Source: Tamaricihabitans halophyticus | GTDB taxonomy: Bacteria; Actinomycetota; Actinomycetes; Mycobacteriales; Pseudonocardiaceae | DNA: 64,000 nucleotides | Reading direction: 5' to 3' | Assembly (NCBI RefSeq): GCF_004340875.1 | Contig: NZ_SLXQ01000001.1 | Coordinates: 868,001-932,000 of the forward strand | Shown here: piece after piece, positions 59,531 to 64,000 of the stretch | Layout: each line of letters starts with the position of its first letter | How positions within the stretch are numbered: position 1 is the first letter of the stretch | Notes under the pieces: generated by a model | Told to the model about the DNA's origin: nothing | Seen by the model: only the letters and a program-made list of their open reading frames with translations | Databases searched by the model: none | Made by a program: the position numbers and the translations under genes

Positions 59531-60642
59531 CCTCGGTGCTGGTCGCGCCGGACAAGTTCCGCGGGTCGCTGTCCGCGGCCGAGGTGGCCGAGCACGTGCT
59601 CACCGGGCTGCGCCGAACCCGGCCAGCGCTGGTTGGTGCCGCGTTGCCGGTGGCCGACGGCGGGGAGGGCACGGTCGACGCCGCCGTGGCCGCCGGCTTC
59701 CGGCGACAGGAGCGCACCGTGTCCGGCCCGGATGGGCGACCGGTGCGCGCGGCCTTCGCGGTGCGTGCGGACACCGCGATCGTCGAGCTGGCGCAGGCCT
59801 CCGGGTTGGCGTTGCTCGGCGGGAACCGAGCGCCGCTGACCGCGTGCAGCGGCGGGACTGGCGAGTTGATCCGTGCGGCGGATGCGTTTGGCGTCCGCCG
59901 GATCGTGCTTGGCCTTGGCGGTTCGGCGAGCACGGACGGTGGCGCGGGGATCGCGCGCGCGTTCGGCGCGCGGTTGCTGGACGCCCACGGGCAGGACCTG
60001 CCCGTGGGCGGCGGGGCCTTGGCCCGGCTGGCTCGGGTGGACCTCAGCGGGTTCACCCGGCCAGCCGCCGAGGTAGTGATCGCCTCCGATGTGAACAATC
60101 CGCTGCTCGGGCCGGCCGGCGCGGCGCCGGTGTTCGGCCCGCAGAAGGGCGCCAGTGCCGCACAGCTCGACACGCTGGCCGCGGGGTTGACCCGCTGGGC
60201 GGAGGCGCTGGCCGCGGAGCTGGGTCCGGTCCCCACCGAGCAGCGGGGCGCGGGGGCCGCGGGTGGCGCCGGGTTCGCCGCGCTCGCGCTGTTCGGTGCC
60301 CGGTTCGAGCCGGGTATCCAGGTACTGCTCGACCTGCTCGGGTTCCCCGAGCTGGTGGCCGGGGTGGATCTGGTGATCACCGGGGAAGGCTCGTTGGATG
60401 AGCAAACCCTGCGTGGCAAGGTGCCGGCCGGAGTCGCCGCGGCCGCGGCCGCTTACCAGGTACCGACCGTCGCGGTCGCCGGACGGTGCACCCTCAGCGC
60501 GACGCAGCTGCGCGGTATTGGCCTGCGCGCCGCGTATGCGCTCACCGATCTGGTTGCCGACGAGCGGCGCTGCCTCCGCGAGGCCGCCCCGCTGTTGACC
60601 CAGCTCGCCGCCACCATCCCGCTACCACCGCAAGATTACTGA
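59527..60642 (+). CDS. glxK: Glycerate kinase
   Basis: A 371-residue glycerate kinase of the GarK/GlxK family: VLVAPDKFRGSLSAAEVA at the start, ADGGEGT, GLGGSASTDGGAG and VITGEGSLDEQTLRGKVPAG are the family signatures. It phosphorylates D-glycerate, probably giving 2-phosphoglycerate, and so passes purine-derived glyoxylate carbon into glycolysis. Start GTG 59527 overlaps the gcl stop; the longer frame upstream is antisense-quality sequence within gcl. Its stop codon lies in a repeat copy. Confidence 0.92.
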   Translation: MTSVLVAPDKFRGSLSAAEVAEHVLTGLRRTRPALVGAALPVADGGEGTVDAAVAAGFRRQERTVSGPDGRPVRAAFAVRADTAIVELAQASGLALLGGNRAPLTACSGGTGELIRAADAFGVRRIVLGLGGSASTDGGAGIARAFGARLLDAHGQDLPVGGGALARLARVDLSGFTRPAAEVVIASDVNNPLLGPAGAAPVFGPQKGASAAQLDTLAAGLTRWAEALAAELGPVPTEQRGAGAAGGAGFAALALFGARFEPGIQVLLDLLGFPELVAGVDLVITGEGSLDEQTLRGKVPAGVAAAAAAYQVPTVAVAGRCTLSATQLRGIGLRAAYALTDLVADERRCLREAAPLLTQLAATIPLPPQDY

Positions 60643-60663
60643 AGAACGCGGTCACGGAGCGTG
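60639..60663. repeat. Dispersed gene-end repeat, copy 6
   Basis: The core reads CTGAAGAACGCGGTCACGG and includes the stop codon of the glycerate kinase gene (60640-60642). It marks the end of the purine operon, 70 bases before lutA. Confidence 0.65.
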
Positions 60664-60732
60664 CTTTCGGTGGATCGGCGCGGGGCGATCTAGCATGGTG
60701 GGGACCTGAACTGCAACGACCGGGGGCGAGCC

Positions 60733-61449
60733 ATGCGTGTCGCGTTATTCACCACGTGCCTCGCGGACACCCTGTATCCAAACACCCTGCGCGCCACCGT
60801 GCGCCTGCTGGAACGCCTCGGCTGCGAGGTGGCGTTTCCCGAGGAGCAGACCTGCTGCGGGCAGATGCACTACAACACCGGCTACCGGGAGCACGCGCGC
60901 TCCCTCGCGCGGCGGCACAACGAGGTGTTCCATGGCTACCAAGCCGTGATCGCGCCATCCGGGTCCTGTGTGGGTATGGTTAGCGAGCTGTATCCGGGAC
61001 TGGCCGGCACACCGGCGCCCACCTACGAGCTGACCGAGTTCCTTGTCGATGTACTCGAGGTCACCGACGTTGGCGCCTACTTCCCGCACCGGGTGACCTA
61101 CCACCCGACCTGCCATTCGCTTCGCATGCTTGGCGTCGGCACCCGACCGCACCAGCTACTTGCCGCGGTTCGCGGGCTTGACCTCATCCCGCTGCCGGAA
61201 TCCGAGTCCTGCTGCGGTTTCGGCGGCACGTTCGCGCTGAAGAACGCGGATACCTCGACCGCGATGCTCGCGGACAAGATGCGCCAGGTACTCGGCACCG
61301 GCGCCGAAGTCGTGTCCGCCGGCGACAACTCCTGCCTGATGCACATCGGCGGCGGGCTGTCCAGGCTGCACAGCGGCGTACGGCCGGTGCATCTGGCGGA
61401 GATCCTGGCAAGCACGGAGGAGGACCCATGGCTGCCCGAAACCCGGTGA
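60733..61449 (+). CDS. lutA: Lactate utilisation protein LutA (cysteine-rich subunit)
   Basis: A 238-residue protein with two CCG domains: the first has TCCGQMHYNTGY, the second SCCGFGGTFALKN, each preceded by its upstream Cys (TTCLAD and PTCHSL). These resemble the heterodisulfide-reductase subunit fold. With LutB and LutC it forms the iron-sulfur L-lactate dehydrogenase complex. Start ATG 60733. It overlaps lutB by 22 bases. Confidence 0.92.
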   Translation: MRVALFTTCLADTLYPNTLRATVRLLERLGCEVAFPEEQTCCGQMHYNTGYREHARSLARRHNEVFHGYQAVIAPSGSCVGMVSELYPGLAGTPAPTYELTEFLVDVLEVTDVGAYFPHRVTYHPTCHSLRMLGVGTRPHQLLAAVRGLDLIPLPESESCCGFGGTFALKNADTSTAMLADKMRQVLGTGAEVVSAGDNSCLMHIGGGLSRLHSGVRPVHLAEILASTEEDPWLPETR

Positions 61450-62858
61450 CCTGGCTCGGTTCCCCAACCTTCCCAGCGGCGGCCAGAACCGCGCTGGATG
61501 ACAGCCAGCTACGCAGGAACCTGAAGCACGCGACCGGAACCATCCGGACCAAACGCGCCGCTGCCGTATCCGAATTAGACGATTGGGAACAGCTACGGCT
61601 CGCCGGCGAGGCGATCAAGAACGAAGTACTGACCAGATTGGACACTTACCTAGTCCAGTTCGAGGAGGCGGTGACCGCACGCGGCGGGGTGGTGCACTGG
61701 GCAAGGGATGCCGCTGAGGCAAACCAGATCGTGCTGCGGCTGGCCAGGCAGGCTGGCGCCGGAGACGTAGTCAAGGTCAAGTCGATGGCCACGGCGGAAA
61801 TCGAGTTGAACGAGGCGCTACAGGCCGGTGGCGTCACCGCGATCGAGACCGATCTTGCTGAGCTGATCGTGCAGCTCGGCAACGACCGGCCATCGCATAT
61901 CCTGGTGCCGGCGATTCACCGCAATCGCGCGGAGATCAGGGAGATCTTCCGGCGCACCATGCCTGACGTGGACGCCGGGCTCTCCGACAATCCAGCCGAG
62001 CTGGCCGGGGCCGCGCGGGAGTTTCTCCGGCGCAAGTTCCTCACCACCAACGTCGCCGTCTCCGGAGCGAATTTCGGCGTGGCGGAAACGGGTTCGGTCG
62101 TGGTGGTCGAATCCGAGGGCAACGGTCGGATGTGCCTCACCGTGCCGGAGACGCTGATCACCGTCATGGGACTGGAGAAACTGGTGCCCAGCTGGCGGGA
62201 CCTGGAAGTCTTCCTCCAGTTGCTGCCGCGATCCTCGACCGCGGAGCGGATGAACCCGTACACCTCGGTGTTCACCGGCGTGACCGAAGGCGACGGGCCA
62301 CGCCAGTTTCACCTGGTACTGCTGGACAATGGCCGGACAAGCACGCTCGCCGACGAGGTTGGCCGGCAGGCATTGCGGTGCATCCGTTGCTCGGCGTGCC
62401 TGAACGTCTGCCCGGTTTACGAGCGGACCGGCGGTAAGGCCTACGGGTCCGTCTATCCCGGACCAATCGGCGCGATCCTCGCGCCGCAGCTTGCCGGCGA
62501 TATGCACGATCCGCATGCCGCTTCGCTGCCTTACGCCTCCTCGCTGTGCGGCGCCTGCTTCGAGGCCTGTCCGGTGCGGATCGATATTCCCGAAGTTCTG
62601 GTGCACCTGCGGGAGCGGTCGGTCGAAGCCAAGGGACGCTCGCCAGAATCCGCCGCGATGGCAGCGGCAGCATGGATGTTCGGCTCCCGCGCGCGTTACG
62701 AGGCCGCGCAGCGGGCCGGTTCGCTCGCGCGGTTCGTCGCGCCGCGTGGCAAGCTCAGCCACCTGCCATGGCCTGGTTCAAAGTGGACAAATGCGCGCGA
62801 TGTGCCTGTCCCGCCGAAGGAGTCGTTCCGCGGTTGGTGGAGGCGTAATCGTGGCTGA
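61428..62858 (+). CDS. lutB: Lactate utilisation iron-sulfur protein LutB
   Basis: A 476-residue protein. The N-terminal half is the LUD domain (VKSMATAEIELNEALQA; SGANFGVAETGSVVVVESEG, in parts), and the middle has two [4Fe-4S] motifs, CIRCSACLNVCPV and CGACFEACPV. It passes electrons from lactate oxidation within the LutABC complex. ATG 61428 is preceded by GGAGGA and lies within lutA; lutC begins eight bases before its end. Length is normal. Confidence 0.93.
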   Translation: MAARNPVTWLGSPTFPAAARTALDDSQLRRNLKHATGTIRTKRAAAVSELDDWEQLRLAGEAIKNEVLTRLDTYLVQFEEAVTARGGVVHWARDAAEANQIVLRLARQAGAGDVVKVKSMATAEIELNEALQAGGVTAIETDLAELIVQLGNDRPSHILVPAIHRNRAEIREIFRRTMPDVDAGLSDNPAELAGAAREFLRRKFLTTNVAVSGANFGVAETGSVVVVESEGNGRMCLTVPETLITVMGLEKLVPSWRDLEVFLQLLPRSSTAERMNPYTSVFTGVTEGDGPRQFHLVLLDNGRTSTLADEVGRQALRCIRCSACLNVCPVYERTGGKAYGSVYPGPIGAILAPQLAGDMHDPHAASLPYASSLCGACFEACPVRIDIPEVLVHLRERSVEAKGRSPESAAMAAAAWMFGSRARYEAAQRAGSLARFVAPRGKLSHLPWPGSKWTNARDVPVPPKESFRGWWRRNRG

Positions 62859-63450
62859 CGCGCGCAGCGAGATTCTCGGCAGGATCGCGGCCGCCCAACC
62901 GGATCGCGACGGGGTAGCCATCCCGAGGGAATACCGGCGAAGTCGCGACTACCGCGATGTGGTCGAGTTGTTCACCGAGCGGGTAGCGGAGTACCAGGCC
63001 TGTGTGCACCGGGCAACGCCGCCCGAGACGATCGGCGCGCTGCTCCGTGCGCGCGGCCTGCGGCGAATCGCCGTGCCAGCCGACGTACCGCCGGACTGGC
63101 TGGTGGACGGGATCGATTGGCAGCCGGTCGAGGGCCGGCCAGACATCGAGCAGCTGGCCGGCTGCGACGGTGCGCTCACCGGATGTGCCCTGGCGATCGC
63201 GGAAACCGGCACGATCGTCCTGGACGCGGGCGCGGCACAGGGCGCGCGGGCGGTCACGCTGATCCCGGACTACCACCTCTGCGTGGTCCGACCGGAACAG
63301 ATTGTTGGCACCGTGCCGGAAGCGATCGCCGCACTACCGCCCACTCGCCCGCTGACCTTCATCTCCGGACCATCGGCAACGAGTGATATCGAACTGGATC
63401 GGGTGGCAGGCGTGCATGGACCACGTACGCTCGATGTGCTGATTGGCTAA
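62851..63450 (+). CDS. lutC: Lactate utilisation protein LutC
   Basis: A 199-residue LUD-domain protein beginning ADARSEILGRI, with the family strand CALAIAETGTIVLDAGAAQG and closing SATSDIELDRVAGVHGP. LutC is the third component of the LutABC lactate oxidation system. GTG 62851 follows GGTGGAGG and overlaps lutB by eight bases, so lutABC is one translational unit. No LutR or lactate permease is adjacent within the window. Confidence 0.92.
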   Translation: MADARSEILGRIAAAQPDRDGVAIPREYRRSRDYRDVVELFTERVAEYQACVHRATPPETIGALLRARGLRRIAVPADVPPDWLVDGIDWQPVEGRPDIEQLAGCDGALTGCALAIAETGTIVLDAGAAQGARAVTLIPDYHLCVVRPEQIVGTVPEAIAALPPTRPLTFISGPSATSDIELDRVAGVHGPRTLDVLIG

Positions 63451-63469
63451 AGCTGAAGGACGGACGGGT

Positions 63470-64000
63470 ATGGCGACCATCGTGCTGTTTCACGCGCATC
63501 CAGATGACGAGTGCATCGGCACCGGTGGGGTGATGCGCAAAGCAGCCGACGAGGGACACCGGGTGGTGCTGGTGGTTGCCACGCGCGGCGAACGCGGCGA
63601 GGTACCGGATGGTTTCCTCGCCGAGGGCGAAGCGCTCGCCGAGCGCCGGGTGCGGGAGACACATGCGGCGGCGGACATTCTCGGCGCGCACCGCGTGGCC
63701 TTCCTCGACTACGTGGACTCCGGCATGATGGGCGAGCCCACCAACGACACGCCGGGCTCGTTCTGGACCACGCCGGTCGACGAAGCGGCGGAAAAGCTAG
63801 CCGGTCTGCTCCGCGAGGAGCGCGCCGACGTGTTGACCTGCTATGACGATAACGGTGGCTATGGGCATCCGGACCATATCCAGGTGCACCGGGTCGCGCT
63901 GCGCGCGGCCGAGCTCGCCGGGGTCTCGCGGGTCTACCAGGGCACGATGAATCGTGACCAGGTGCGCGAAGGCATGGCCGCGCAGGCCGAGCAGATGCGC
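63470..64000 (+). CDS. LmbE/PIG-L-family deacetylase (partial, runs off the window)
   Basis: The first 177 residues of a zinc deacetylase. The motif AHPDDE (H10, D12, D13, E14) and the later HPDH supply the metal and catalytic residues. The text VLFHAHPDDECIGTGGVMRK and the GGYGHPDH region resemble the actinobacterial MshB/Mca group that acts on mycothiol precursors or conjugates; sugar N-deacetylases for other glycosides are possible. Start ATG 63470 lies 19 bases after lutC, so it may share the operon. The C-terminus is beyond the window. Confidence 0.85.
   Translation, partial: MATIVLFHAHPDDECIGTGGVMRKAADEGHRVVLVVATRGERGEVPDGFLAEGEALAERRVRETHAAADILGAHRVAFLDYVDSGMMGEPTNDTPGSFWTTPVDEAAEKLAGLLREERADVLTCYDDNGGYGHPDHIQVHRVALRAAELAGVSRVYQGTMNRDQVREGMAAQAEQMR

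Noticed and set aside
1-64000. CRISPR array, insertion sequence, prophage or replication origin
   Set aside because: No direct-repeat array, no transposase or integrase pattern, no DnaA-box cluster and no phage structural gene was recognised on either strand by eye.

Overview
The window is one stretch of a high-GC actinobacterial chromosome. GTG starts are common, and many neighbouring genes overlap by ATGA or GTGA. The gene families (WhiB4, PonA2 with a PASTA domain, paired ArsA-like ATPases, DUF574 methyltransferases, PucR, SoxR, LmbE-type deacetylase) point to Mycobacteriales or Pseudonocardiales. The order ArsA-like ATPase, whiB4, ponA2, metallophosphoesterase, tRNA-Pro matches the Rv3679-Rv3683-proY neighbourhood of Mycobacterium tuberculosis. 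A Pseudonocardiaceae-like host is my inference; no rRNA or other taxonomic marker is present.

Layout. 1-6.0 kb: conserved cell-wall and redox block ending in tRNA-Pro(CGG) and a strong terminator. 6.0-8.9 kb: flavin oxidoreductase, DUF574 methyltransferase and CPA2 antiporter. 9.0-15.4 kb: oxidative tailoring-like operon (flavoprotein, P450, vanadium haloperoxidase family protein, VOC protein) followed by an AraC regulator. 15.4-20.8 kb: single-chain acyl-CoA carboxylase and acyl-CoA ligase facing a TetR gene across a palindromic operator. 20.8-26 kb: hydrolase, two more DUF574 methyltransferases, and a P450 translationally coupled to a UbiA prenyltransferase. 26-32 kb: TetR and FAD monooxygenase with tandem operators, several small or uncharacterised genes, and a MOSC gene broken by a small deletion. 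32.1-35.7 kb: envelope/oxidative stress block (ECF sigma factor with a coupled leader peptide, a zinc-anti-sigma/Asp23 fusion, Asp23, CsbD, SoxR, SodA). 36-40.3 kb: sugar ABC importer without its ATPase, plus a SorC-type regulator with paired operators. 40.4-44.8 kb: accessory-looking genes (unknown membrane protein plus cupin-like partner, degenerate prim-pol homologue, small CxxC protein, XRE/TPR regulator interrupted by an amber codon), then cutA. 45-60.6 kb: HD protein, PucR and a long purine-catabolism operon. 60.7-63.5 kb: lutABC. A truncated LmbE-type deacetylase ends the window.

Functionally, the purine block should take purines through xanthine and urate to allantoin (xanthine dehydrogenase, 8-oxoguanine deaminase, uricase, HIU hydrolase, OHCU decarboxylase). 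It then salvages glyoxylate through glyoxylate carboligase, a Hyi-like isomerase, tartronate-semialdehyde reductase and glycerate kinase. The enzymes that turn allantoin into glyoxylate are absent here. LutABC next door would feed lactate into the same central carbon pool.

At least six copies of a short repeat with core CCCTAAAGAACGCGGT lie at or just past gene ends. I see no CRISPR array, insertion sequence, prophage or rRNA.
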